Source of the DNA: UBA10427 sp003500135
Lineage (GTDB): Bacteria; Bacteroidota; Bacteroidia; Cytophagales; Cyclobacteriaceae
Direction of reading: 5' to 3'
Assembly: GCA_963966275.1 (NCBI GenBank)
Contig: CAWZYQ010000044.1
Span: forward strand, 1 to 25,583
Length of the DNA: 25,583 bases
Shown: positions 17,271 through 24,178 of the stretch, piece by piece
Position numbering within the stretch: the first letter of the stretch is position 1
Layout: each line of letters starts with the position of its first letter
Notes under the pieces: generated by a model
Database searches by the model: none
Seen by the model: the letters and a program-made list of their open reading frames with translations, nothing else
What the model was told of the DNA's origin: nothing
Translations under genes and position numbers: made by a program

Positions 17271-18563
17271 ATGAAAACTCTGTTCAACCTATCCTTATGT
17301 CTGTTGTTGCTTTATTTCCCAACTGATGCCCAAACCATATCTATTCAAAACAGCCCGCCACTCTTAGAAGCGGCGCCTGAAAGCGCTGGAATGTCGCCGG
17401 AAAGGCTAAGTCGTATCGATTTTATGATCAATTCGGCGATCGAGGGAGGACAAATACCCGGCGCAGTGGCTTTTATCGCCAGGAATGGAAAGATCGTTTA
17501 CCACAAAGCTTTTGGAATGGCAGATCAGCAGGCGGGAAAAGCGATGGAAAAAGATGCGGTTTTCCGTATTGCCTCGCAAACCAAAGCCATTACCTCTACA
17601 GCTGTTATGATGCTTTGGGAAGAGGGGAAGTTTCAACTTGATGACCCTATATCGAAATATATTCCAGAGTTTAAAAGCCCCCAAATACTCGACTCGCTAA
17701 TCGAGGCGGATACAAGCTATATCACTACTCCTGCAGAAAATGAAATCACTATCCGCCACTTGCTAACCCACACTTCAGGTATTGGCTATGGCATGATCGA
17801 TGGAGATCCGCGCTTTTCCAAAATCTACCAAAAAGCTGGTATCATCGATGCCTTTACCGATCAACCGGTAACTATAGCAGAGAATATAAAGAAACTGGCC
17901 AAGCTACCCTTACATCACGAACCGGGTGAAAGATTTACCTATAGCGAAGGGCTTGATGTGTTGGGTTATTTTATCGAATTGCAATCAGGTATGCCATTTG
18001 ACGAGTTTTTACGAACGAGGATATTCGAACCGCTGGACATGGAAGATACCTGGTTTTACCTACCTGAATCAAAAGCAGAACGCTTGGTAACCGTACAAAC
18101 AAAAGACGGCGACAAATGGGTGCCATTTACTTCAGAAGGCTATGAAGTAGAATACCCTGTTAAAGGCGCCAAAGCATTCTTTTCAGGTGGAGCAGGATTG
18201 TCAAGCACCGCGGAAGACTATGCCAAGTTTTTGCAAATGTATCTCAACGGCGGCGAGCTAAATGGCGTCCGGCTTTTGAGCAGAACTACCGTCCGTTCCA
18301 TAATGAGTAATCAAATAGGTGAAATTTGGGGCCCGGGATATTTCCATGGGCTGGCTTTTGGTGTCATAGATCTGCATGGACAGGGTATGGGCGGCAGAGG
18401 CAGCCAGGGGACATTCGACTGGGGTGGTTATTTCAACACACAATACTTCGCTGATCCTAAGGAAAAAATGATCGGCATAATCATGAAGCAAACCCAAGGG
18501 GATAGCAATGACCAAACGGGCTGGAAGTTCAGGCAAATGGCCGGGGCTGCGATTGATAACTAG
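17271..18563 (+). CDS. Secreted beta-lactamase-fold serine hydrolase (class C / esterase type)
   Basis: A 430-residue enzyme. I start at the ATG at 17271, which gives a signal peptide MKTLFNLSLCLLLLYFPTDA cleaved before Q; a TTG eight codons upstream adds only a poor N-terminus. The nucleophile motif S-x-x-K is ASQTK (Ser102, Lys105) and the catalytic Tyr motif is TYSEG (Tyr224). RHLLTHTSGIGYG is the conserved loop of the family, and GTFDWGGYFNT near the C-terminus takes the place of the usual KTG/HTG strand. Proteins like this are more often esterases or D-aminopeptidases than antibiotic-degrading beta-lactamases, so I make no resistance claim. It lies in its own unit after a 137-base gap. 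Confidence 0.88.
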   Translation: MKTLFNLSLCLLLLYFPTDAQTISIQNSPPLLEAAPESAGMSPERLSRIDFMINSAIEGGQIPGAVAFIARNGKIVYHKAFGMADQQAGKAMEKDAVFRIASQTKAITSTAVMMLWEEGKFQLDDPISKYIPEFKSPQILDSLIEADTSYITTPAENEITIRHLLTHTSGIGYGMIDGDPRFSKIYQKAGIIDAFTDQPVTIAENIKKLAKLPLHHEPGERFTYSEGLDVLGYFIELQSGMPFDEFLRTRIFEPLDMEDTWFYLPESKAERLVTVQTKDGDKWVPFTSEGYEVEYPVKGAKAFFSGGAGLSSTAEDYAKFLQMYLNGGELNGVRLLSRTTVRSIMSNQIGEIWGPGYFHGLAFGVIDLHGQGMGGRGSQGTFDWGGYFNTQYFADPKEKMIGIIMKQTQGDSNDQTGWKFRQMAGAAIDN

Positions 18564-18661
18564 TACTTACTGCAAAATTTTGTATCAAAATTTACCGCAT
18601 TGGTTTGCATTTTTTGCCCTAAAATGCAATAAATAATACGAAATCGATAAAAATGGATTTA

Positions 18662-18695
18662 TTTCGTTACGAATAAAGCATTTTTCTTACCTTTG
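18662..18695 (+). promoter_or_regulatory. Candidate Bacteroidota promoter for the SulP gene
   Basis: TACCTTTG at 18688-18695 is a perfect match to the TAnnTTTG -7 box and lies 29 bases before the ATG. The -33 region (TTTCG at 18662-18666) is only partial. An imperfect inverted repeat (18638-18667, ACGAAA/TTTCGT outer arms) overlaps the -33 position and could be an operator (inference). Confidence 0.5.
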
Positions 18696-18724
18696 CCGGC
18701 TTAATTTGGAAAGTAGAGGAAAGA

Positions 18725-20227
18725 ATGGTAAAGAAATTAGTCAAAGCAGGAAAAGAATTTAGGTTTATTGATAAAAAAGCCGGGAGCGTCAAAGACGACA
18801 TCCTATCTGGTCTGACTGTAGCCCTGGCATTGGTGCCGGAAGCAGTGGCCTTTGCCTTTGTGGCAGGGGTCTCTCCAGTAGTCGGGCTTTATGGCGCCTT
18901 CATGATGGGGTTGGTGACATCAATATTCGGCGGTCGTCCGGGTATGATCCCTGGGGCAACCGGAGCAATGGCGGTAGTAATGGTCCACCTGGCAAAAGAA
19001 GGTAACATTCTGGGGGCCCATGCCGATCAGGCAGGGTTACAATATCTTTTTGCTACCCTTTTATTAACAGGGGTAATCCAAATGGCCGCAGGTTTTTTTC
19101 GTTTAGGGAAATTTATCAGAATGGTACCCCATTCGGTGATGATGGGCTTTGTAAATGGGTTGGCTATTGTCATTTTTCTTTCACAGCTCAAAATGTTCCG
19201 CACCGAAGGCGATTGGATGATGGGCACTGAGCTGTGGACCATGATCGGATTGGTAGCGCTTACCATGGCTATCATGTATTTTTTGCCAAAACTCAACAAT
19301 AAAATCCCAGCTGCTTTGGTCGGAATTCTTGTCGTTTCACTTCTGGTAATTTTTGGTGGCATCGAATCGAGCACTGTAAAATCTTTTATCCTCGATAATG
19401 GCGGCGATGGTATCAAGGCCGGACTGCCCAATTTTAACGTTCCGATGATTCCTTTAAACCTGGAAACACTAAAATTCATTCTTCCTTATGCCATGATTTT
19501 GGCAGCAATTGGCTTGATCGAGTCATTAATGACACTCAACCTGATTGATGAATTAACCGAGACACGCGGTAGTGGCAACAGGGAGTGCGTAGCCCAGGGT
19601 GCAGCCAATATGGTCAATGGATTTTTCGGCGGCATGGGCGGCTGTGCCATGATCGGTCAAAGTATCATTAATATCAAATCAGGAGGTCGCGGCAGGCTTT
19701 CGGGCATTGTAGCGGCTATTGCACTATTAATATTCATTCTTTTCGGTTCTGCCTATATCGAAATGGTTCCCATAGCGGCATTGACAGGAGTAATGTTTAT
19801 GGTAGTGATCGGTACCTTTGCCTGGAGTACTTTCCAGATCTATAATAAAATACCTCGAAATGATCTGATCATTATAGTATTGGTAACCGTATTAACCGTT
19901 TTATTTGATTTGGCTATTGCGGCGCTGGCCGGTGTTATTGTAGCCGCTTTAGTATTTGCCTGGGAAAATGCACTCAGAATTCGTGCCCGCAAATATATTG
20001 ATGAGCACGGTATCAAGCGTTATGAAATCTACGGCCCCTTGTTTTTCGGGTCAACCACCTTATTCAATACCAAGTTCGATATCGCCAATGATCCCGATGA
20101 AGTTATAATCGACTTTGCCGAATCAAGAATTATGGACCAGTCGGCAATAGAGGCGATTAACAAGCTTGCGGAGAGGTATATGAAAGAGGGCAAGCATGTT
20201 CATTTAAAGCGCTTAAGTCCTGATTGA
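18725..20227 (+). CDS. SulP-family anion transporter, STAS domain cut short by in-frame TGA
   Basis: A 500-residue SulP/SLC26-type transporter. The membrane part (about residues 20-415) includes GLTVALALVPEAVAFAFVAG, GLYGAFMMGL, the PGATGAMAVV segment and GGMGGCAMIGQS. A C-terminal STAS domain begins near residue 430 (KRYEIYGPLFFGSTTLF) and runs through the DQSAIEAINKLAERY helix. The frame stops at TGA right after HLKRLSPD, and the same frame continues for 40 residues that fit the missing end of the domain (separate entry). The start ATG has a good ribosome site (AGAGGA, 18715-18720). Transport substrate (sulfate, bicarbonate or a dicarboxylate) is not readable. It may work without the domain end, be readthrough-extended, or be a recent pseudogene. 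Confidence 0.85.
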   Translation: MVKKLVKAGKEFRFIDKKAGSVKDDILSGLTVALALVPEAVAFAFVAGVSPVVGLYGAFMMGLVTSIFGGRPGMIPGATGAMAVVMVHLAKEGNILGAHADQAGLQYLFATLLLTGVIQMAAGFFRLGKFIRMVPHSVMMGFVNGLAIVIFLSQLKMFRTEGDWMMGTELWTMIGLVALTMAIMYFLPKLNNKIPAALVGILVVSLLVIFGGIESSTVKSFILDNGGDGIKAGLPNFNVPMIPLNLETLKFILPYAMILAAIGLIESLMTLNLIDELTETRGSGNRECVAQGAANMVNGFFGGMGGCAMIGQSIINIKSGGRGRLSGIVAAIALLIFILFGSAYIEMVPIAALTGVMFMVVIGTFAWSTFQIYNKIPRNDLIIIVLVTVLTVLFDLAIAALAGVIVAALVFAWENALRIRARKYIDEHGIKRYEIYGPLFFGSTTLFNTKFDIANDPDEVIIDFAESRIMDQSAIEAINKLAERYMKEGKHVHLKRLSPD

Positions 20228-20350
20228 AGAAGATTAATCCAAAAGGCGGAGAAAATTTGTGATGTGAATGTATTGGAGGATCCGGACTATTTTGTAGCCG
20301 TGGACCACTACCGGCAGTACCAGGAAGAGTTGAAAGCGGCCAGGGTATAA
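20228..20350 (+). pseudogene. Detached C-terminal end of the SulP STAS domain
   Basis: Directly after the TGA at 20225-20227, in the same frame, 40 sense codons run to a TAA at 20348-20350. They begin RRLIQKAEKI and include VNVLEDPDYFVAVD, which matches the last helix and strand of STAS domains in SulP proteins as I recall them (SPDC-R-x-L-L...VNVxEDP). There is no frameshift and no start codon of its own. The TGA sits where a Cys codon (TGC or TGT) is expected, one base away. A sequencing error is also possible. Confidence 0.75.
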
Positions 20351-20395
20351 AAATCTCAATTTAACGCCAAAAAATAGAGATTAGTAAAAATTAAG

Positions 20396-20440
20396 AGCGG
20401 TGCAAATTTGTGGTTATCCTCATTCCACCGCTTTCTTTTT
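20396..20440 (+). terminator. Possible terminator after the SulP gene
   Basis: AGCGGTG (20396-20402) pairs with CACCGCT (20426-20432) around a long 23-base loop, followed by TTCTTTTT. It lies 45 bases after the TAA that ends the extended SulP frame, which fits that TAA being the original gene end. The long loop makes it weaker than a textbook terminator. Confidence 0.45.
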
Positions 20441-20471
20441 GTCGAAGTGTTAGGTATTTCTTATAACTTTG
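20438..20471 (+). promoter_or_regulatory. Candidate Bacteroidota promoter for the acyltransferase gene
   Basis: TTTG at 20438-20441 (-33) and TAACTTTG at 20464-20471 (a perfect TAnnTTTG -7 box) are separated by 22 bases, 21 bases before the ATG at 20493. The -33 element overlaps the T-run of the preceding hairpin, so the stop and start of transcription are packed together. Confidence 0.55.
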
Positions 20472-20492
20472 TTCACAACTAACCTAACGATA

Positions 20493-21224
20493 ATGAGGCG
20501 TAATTTTACATGGTGGTTGTATCAACCCTACAAGTGGCTCGTATTGATCCCGCTAATTTTTATCCTGAGTTTTTTATTCGGAGCTTTGGCCATTGTATTA
20601 TCCTACTCCATCAATGACAAGGTAGGTAGCCGCATTGGAGGCCAATGGTGGGCACGTGTAATTGCATTTTTAACCCCAATGTTGGTAAGTGTCCGAAATT
20701 CCGAATTGATGGACCGTAATCAGTCTTATGTGATCGTTGCCAATCACCTGAGTACGTATGATATCTTTCTGATGTACGGATGGATCAAAAATGACTTTAA
20801 ATGGGTGATGAAAAAGGAAGTGCGAAAAATCCCGGGTGTAGGGTTCGGAAGCGCCGCTGTGGGACACATATTTATTGACCGGTCAGACACAAAAAGTGCC
20901 GTGGCCTCTATTAATAAAGCCAAAGACAAGATAAAGGGAGGTACTTCCGTGGTTTTTTTTCCCGAGGGCACCCGATCAGTAAATGGTCAACTCAGGCCTT
21001 TTAAAAAGGGGGCTTTTCGTTTTGCGCTGGAACTGGGAGTGCCAATTCTTCCCGTTACCATTCGGGGTACGGAAAAAGTTTTGCCGGCCGGAAGCTTTGA
21101 TATTTTCCCTGGAAAGGCGGAAATGATCGTCCACAAACCCATAGCCGTAAGTGATTATACTACAGATAAAATGCCTGAACTGATAGATCGCGTAAAAAAG
21201 GTAATTGCATCGGAATTGAATTAG
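20493..21224 (+). CDS. plsC: 1-acyl-sn-glycerol-3-phosphate acyltransferase (PlsC family)
   Basis: A 243-residue membrane acyltransferase that adds the second acyl chain to lysophosphatidic acid in phospholipid synthesis. The catalytic motif is NHLSTYD (Asn84, His85, Asp90). The substrate-binding motif is FPEGTRS (residues 156-162), and VPILPVTIRGTEK is the fourth conserved block. One strong helix (about residues 16-38) anchors it to the inner membrane. I start at the ATG at 20493, downstream of a perfect -7 box that overlaps a possible upstream TTG start, so the TTG would fall before or inside the promoter. The gene stands alone, with the DUF302 gene 83 bases downstream. The symbol is by family; paralogues with other lysolipid substrates are common. 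Confidence 0.85.
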   Translation: MRRNFTWWLYQPYKWLVLIPLIFILSFLFGALAIVLSYSINDKVGSRIGGQWWARVIAFLTPMLVSVRNSELMDRNQSYVIVANHLSTYDIFLMYGWIKNDFKWVMKKEVRKIPGVGFGSAAVGHIFIDRSDTKSAVASINKAKDKIKGGTSVVFFPEGTRSVNGQLRPFKKGAFRFALELGVPILPVTIRGTEKVLPAGSFDIFPGKAEMIVHKPIAVSDYTTDKMPELIDRVKKVIASELN

Positions 21225-21307
21225 ATATTTACAAGCTTTGACGGGTGGCAGACTTTAATTGAAATGAAAAATACTATTTTAAGCAAAACCCAAAAATCGT
21301 ATACATT

Positions 21308-21763
21308 ATGAAAAAAAATATGCTAATACTTTTCATACTGGTTTCTGCCAGTTTTGGTTCCATGGCAGCGCCTGGTGATTATTTTATAAAAGTAGAGTCT
21401 AACCACAATCTGGATAAAACTTTTGAAATGCTTCAGGATGTAATTGAATCGAAAGGCTTGAAGATATTTACTACGATTGATCATAGTGAGGGAGCTGAAA
21501 TGGCAGGAATGGAATTGCCCGGCACAAAGGTGATCATTTTCGGGAACCCGAAAATGGGAACGCCACTTATGAAGGCCGACCGAAGTATAGGCGCTGTTTT
21601 ACCATTGAAATACCTGGTTTGGGAAGAAGACGATAAAGTATGGGTCGGTTATGTCGATCCGGCATTTTTTCTTGATTACTATGATTTAAAGGGTGAAGAA
21701 GGTCGAATAGCCAAAATGCAAACCGCGTTAAAAGGTATGGCCGAAGCGGCTACTAATAAATAG
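21308..21763 (+). CDS. Exported DUF302-domain protein
   Basis: A 151-residue protein with a signal peptide (about residues 1-20, ending MAA-PGDY). A DUF302 domain covers most of the rest, recognised by FGNPKMGTPLMKADRSIGAVLPLKYLVWEED (as separate conserved pieces FGNPKMGTPLM and LPLKYLVW). DUF302 proteins are small periplasmic alpha-beta proteins of unsettled function, sometimes near redox or metal genes. No such neighbour is seen here. It may be transcribed with the acyltransferase gene or alone; I see no good promoter box directly before it. Confidence 0.85.
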   Translation: MKKNMLILFILVSASFGSMAAPGDYFIKVESNHNLDKTFEMLQDVIESKGLKIFTTIDHSEGAEMAGMELPGTKVIIFGNPKMGTPLMKADRSIGAVLPLKYLVWEEDDKVWVGYVDPAFFLDYYDLKGEEGRIAKMQTALKGMAEAATNK

Positions 21764-21779
21764 GCCTTGTGCAAAAGGT

Positions 21780-21813
21780 AAAAATCCCCGCAAGCCCGAG
21801 TCTGCTTACGGGG
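21780..21813 (-). terminator. Rho-independent terminator on the minus strand
   Basis: On the minus strand, CCCCGTAAGC (21813-21804) pairs with GCTTGCGGGG (21795-21786) with one mismatch across an 8-base loop, followed by ATTTTT. On the plus strand no T-run follows. It therefore ends a minus-strand transcript, and lies 7 bases past the stop of the gene remnant at 21821. Confidence 0.65.
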
Positions 21814-21820
21814 GGTTGTA

Positions 21821-21985
21821 CTAATCAGCAGATATAGCCGGCGCCTTCATTTCAATGACCATTTCATTGATTTCAGGTATTGAATTTTTCTTTATCGAGC
21901 GGTACATTTCCAATTGCGCATCAATTTTTGCTGTCAGCTCATTTTTCAGTTCTATCTCCTGGCCGGTAGGTTCAACACGGAAAAT
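21821..21985 (-). pseudogene. C-terminal remnant of a BNR-repeat/VPS10-like hydrolase gene (tentative)
   Basis: Fifty-four sense codons on the minus strand run from just after a TGA to a TAG at 21821. The product begins IFRVEPTGQEIELKNELT and includes KIDAQLEMYRSIKKNSIPEI and ends MKAPAISAD. From memory, this PT-x-Q...L-x-x-KID-x-QL...IP-x-IN pattern resembles the extreme C-terminus of large Bacteroidota sortilin/VPS10-like BNR-repeat glycosyl hydrolase proteins; I could not search. There is no start codon of its own, and the frame is blocked upstream. A terminator follows at the right place, which supports a real former gene end. The rest of the gene is absent, so a deletion took most of it. 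Confidence 0.5.
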
Positions 21986-22000
21986 TCATGAAATTTTCCG
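21978..22000. repeat. Perfect 9-bp inverted repeat at the broken end of the gene remnant
   Basis: CGGAAAATT (21978-21986) and AATTTTCCG (21992-22000) form a perfect stem around a 5-base loop. It spans the exact point where the remnant's reading frame stops being open. It could be a deletion or insertion scar, or chance in AT-rich DNA. Confidence 0.6.
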
Positions 22001-22155
22001 CCGCTAGGTCCGACGATAGATATGGGACTGTGATTGAAACATCATCAGCTGAAAATTTTCAAAATTACTGATTATTAACCATTTACGAATTTAATTGCGG
22101 TTGAATACATAATAAATATTGGCCCATATTTGAGCTAAGGAAATTTTGAAAATGT

Positions 22156-22169
22156 CAGGGTTAACCCTG
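22156..22169. repeat. 14-bp perfect palindrome, possible terminator of the small minus-strand frame
   Basis: CAGGGTTAACCCTG is a perfect palindrome. It lies 7 bases past the stop of the 45-codon minus-strand frame, and on that strand is followed by ACATTTTC, a weak T-rich tail. It could also be a protein-binding site. Confidence 0.45.
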
Positions 22170-22176
22170 GCATAAA

Positions 22177-22314
22177 TTATTGAATATCCATTATTTTCAA
22201 CAATTTATCGTCATAATTCATAGCAACATCATGAAGTATTCGGTTGAAATCTTCTTTGATTAGATATTGAATCCACATCTTAATGGATCTCCATCGAATA
22301 AAGAAACATTTCAT
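22177..22314 (-). CDS. Doubtful 45-residue small protein
   Basis: An ATG-started minus-strand frame (MKCFFIRWRSIKMWIQYL at the start, ending KLLKIMDIQ) that would give a small basic, Trp-containing, partly helical protein. I recognise no family. It is divergent from lepA, lacks a ribosome site and promoter box, and is followed by a palindrome. It could be a real small gene, another decayed fragment, or chance; a 45-codon frame in AT-rich DNA is weak evidence alone. Confidence 0.2.
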   Translation of the reverse strand: MKCFFIRWRSIKMWIQYLIKEDFNRILHDVAMNYDDKLLKIMDIQ

Positions 22315-22348
22315 AAGTGGATTGTTTATTAAAGAACATAATATTAGC

Positions 22349-22356
22349 TACTTTTG
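22349..22356 (+). promoter_or_regulatory. Candidate -7 promoter box for lepA-folD
   Basis: TACTTTTG is a perfect TAnnTTTG match 17 bases before the lepA ATG at 22374. A TTG at 22322-22324 is the nearest -33 candidate but is spaced a little far (24 bases). The short leader leaves little room for 5' regulation. Confidence 0.5.
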
Positions 22357-22373
22357 CAGTTCTTTTGATAAAT

Positions 22374-24161
22374 ATGAAGCACACACGTAACTTTTGTATC
22401 ATTGCGCATATAGACCACGGTAAGAGTACACTTGCCGACAGGATGTTGGAGCACACCAAAACGGTGACGGAGCGCGAAATGCAGGATCAACTGCTGGATG
22501 ACATGGATCTGGAGCGGGAGCGCGGGATTACGATTAAAAGTCACGCGATCCAGATGAACTACGAATATGAAGGTGACGTCTATGCTATCAATATGATTGA
22601 TACACCGGGCCACGTCGACTTCTCCTATGAAGTATCCCGGTCTATAGCAGCATGTGAGGGCGCTTTACTTATTGTTGATGCCAGTCAGGGAATTGAAGCA
22701 CAGACCATTTCAAACTTATACCTGGCGCTCGACCACGATCTGGAAATCATACCTGTACTCAATAAAATTGACCTGCCAGGAGCTGAGCCTGAGCTCGTCC
22801 GAGATCAGGTAGTAGACCTTTTGGGTTGTAAACCCGAAGAAGTGATCTATGCCAGTGGAAAAGAAGGGATAGGGATCGATGATATATTCAAGGCTATTAT
22901 TGAAAGAGTACCTTCACCGACCGGTGATCCGGATGGGCCCTTACAGGCTATGATCTTCGATTCGGAGTTTAATTCCTACAGAGGTATTGAAATCATATTC
23001 CGCATTTTCAACGGAACACTTAGAAAAGGAGACAAGGTGAAATTTATGAATACCGGTCGTGAGTATGATGCTGACGAGATAGGTATTCTCAAGCTTGTAC
23101 AAACGCCACTCGAAGAAATGAGTGCGGGCGACGTGGGATATTTGATCTCCGGAATTAAGATAGCCAGCGAGGTGAAAGTGGGGGATACCATAACTCATTT
23201 GAAACGGCCTTGCGAAAAAGCCATTCAGGGATTTGAAAATGTAAAGCCAATGGTATTTGCCGGTATTTATCCGGTGGAGACCAGTGATTTTGAAGAGTTG
23301 CGTGCTTCTATGGAAAAGCTACAGCTTAATGATGCATCACTGGTTTGGGAGCCCGAAACATCTGCTGCCCTAGGGTTTGGCTTCCGTTGTGGTTTCCTGG
23401 GAATGCTTCATATGGAGATTGTGCAGGAGCGGCTGGAGCGGGAGTTCGACATGACTGTTATAACCACAGTGCCTTCAGTACAATTCAGAGCAGTGAAGAC
23501 GGACGGGTCATACCAGGAGATTAATGCGCCATCGGAAATGCCTGAGCCCAATACCATTTCACATATTGAAGAACCCTACATCAAAGCACAAATCATAACC
23601 AAAGCTGATTATATCGGACCTGTAATCGCATTGTGTATGGACAAGCGCGGCGCCATTGTAAATCAGTCGTACCTTACACAAGATCGTGTTGAATTGGTTT
23701 TTGACCTTCCACTTTCAGAGATCGTATTTGACTTTTTTGATAAGCTGAAAACGATCTCACGTGGTTATGCCTCTCTTGATTATGAGCTTAACGGTTTTCG
23801 TCAATCAACTATGGTCAAGCTCGACATTATGTTGAATGGAGAAAAGGTGGATGCTTTATCCGCCATCGTTCATCGCGACAAAGCCTACGAATGGGGCAAG
23901 CGACTTTGTGAAAAGCTTAGAGAGCTACTGCCGCGGCAAATGTTCGAAATTGCTATTCAGGCGGCTATAGGAACAAAAATCATTGCCAGGGAAAGCGTTA
24001 AGGCAATGCGCAAAAACGTATTGGCAAAATGTTATGGAGGCGATATATCCCGAAAAAGGAAGTTGTTGGAGAAACAGAAAAAAGGGAAAAAGCGAATGCG
24101 TCAGGTTGGTAATGTGGAGATACCGCAGGAAGCTTTTATGGCCGTTTTAAAACTAGACTAA
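22374..24161 (+). CDS. lepA: Elongation factor 4 (LepA), ribosomal GTPase
   Basis: A 595-residue translational GTPase of the usual LepA length. It acts on the ribosome during elongation or initiation under stress. G-domain motifs: AHIDHGKST (residues 11-19), RERGITIKSHA (switch I), DTPGH (76-80), NKID (130-133) and SGKEG (161-165, where SAK is more usual). The C-terminal half has the EF-G-like domains and the LepA-specific tail with LNGEKVDALSAIVHRDKAY and GGDISRKRKLLEKQKKGKKR. The start at 22374 matches the conserved MKHTRNFCIIAHIDHGKST beginning; a TTG 57 bases upstream precedes the promoter box and is rejected. folD follows after 17 bases. Confidence 0.97.
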   Translation: MKHTRNFCIIAHIDHGKSTLADRMLEHTKTVTEREMQDQLLDDMDLERERGITIKSHAIQMNYEYEGDVYAINMIDTPGHVDFSYEVSRSIAACEGALLIVDASQGIEAQTISNLYLALDHDLEIIPVLNKIDLPGAEPELVRDQVVDLLGCKPEEVIYASGKEGIGIDDIFKAIIERVPSPTGDPDGPLQAMIFDSEFNSYRGIEIIFRIFNGTLRKGDKVKFMNTGREYDADEIGILKLVQTPLEEMSAGDVGYLISGIKIASEVKVGDTITHLKRPCEKAIQGFENVKPMVFAGIYPVETSDFEELRASMEKLQLNDASLVWEPETSAALGFGFRCGFLGMLHMEIVQERLEREFDMTVITTVPSVQFRAVKTDGSYQEINAPSEMPEPNTISHIEEPYIKAQIITKADYIGPVIALCMDKRGAIVNQSYLTQDRVELVFDLPLSEIVFDFFDKLKTISRGYASLDYELNGFRQSTMVKLDIMLNGEKVDALSAIVHRDKAYEWGKRLCEKLRELLPRQMFEIAIQAAIGTKIIARESVKAMRKNVLAKCYGGDISRKRKLLEKQKKGKKRMRQVGNVEIPQEAFMAVLKLD

Positions 24162-24178
24162 CATAAATACAACACACT

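Larger units (their letters stand above)
21764..22373. other. 610-base decayed intergenic region
   Basis: No intact, well-supported gene lies between the DUF302 gene and lepA. The stretch holds a minus-strand terminator, a 54-codon 3' remnant of a lost gene, two strong hairpins, a doubtful 45-codon minus-strand frame and the lepA promoter box, each entered separately. Between about 22001 and 22155 I see only AT-rich sequence with short palindromes such as GAAAATTTTC and a 27-codon plus-strand frame at 21988 that I do not trust. Confidence 0.6.

Noticed and set aside
17271..18563. Antibiotic-resistance beta-lactamase
   Set aside because: The fold and SxxK/Tyr motifs are shared with esterases and peptidases, and the KTG-like motif is replaced; no basis for a resistance claim.
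19027..19479. 150-codon minus-strand frame inside the SulP gene
   Set aside because: It is antisense to conserved transporter coding sequence and its product has no domain-like features; it is a shadow of the real gene.
20225..20290. Selenocysteine insertion element after the SulP TGA
   Set aside because: I looked for a bacterial SECIS-type hairpin just downstream and found only 3-base pairings (TCC with GGA) and the short palindrome GATTAATC. With no sel genes in the window, selenocysteine remains only one option in the finding.
21988..22071. 27-codon plus-strand frame starting MKFSAARSDD
   Set aside because: Too short, begins inside the hairpin, no ribosome site and no family resemblance.
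22317..22373. Longer LepA N-terminus from a TTG at 22317
   Set aside because: It would lie upstream of the -7 box and add residues absent from the conserved LepA beginning; the ATG at 22374 gives the normal 595 residues.
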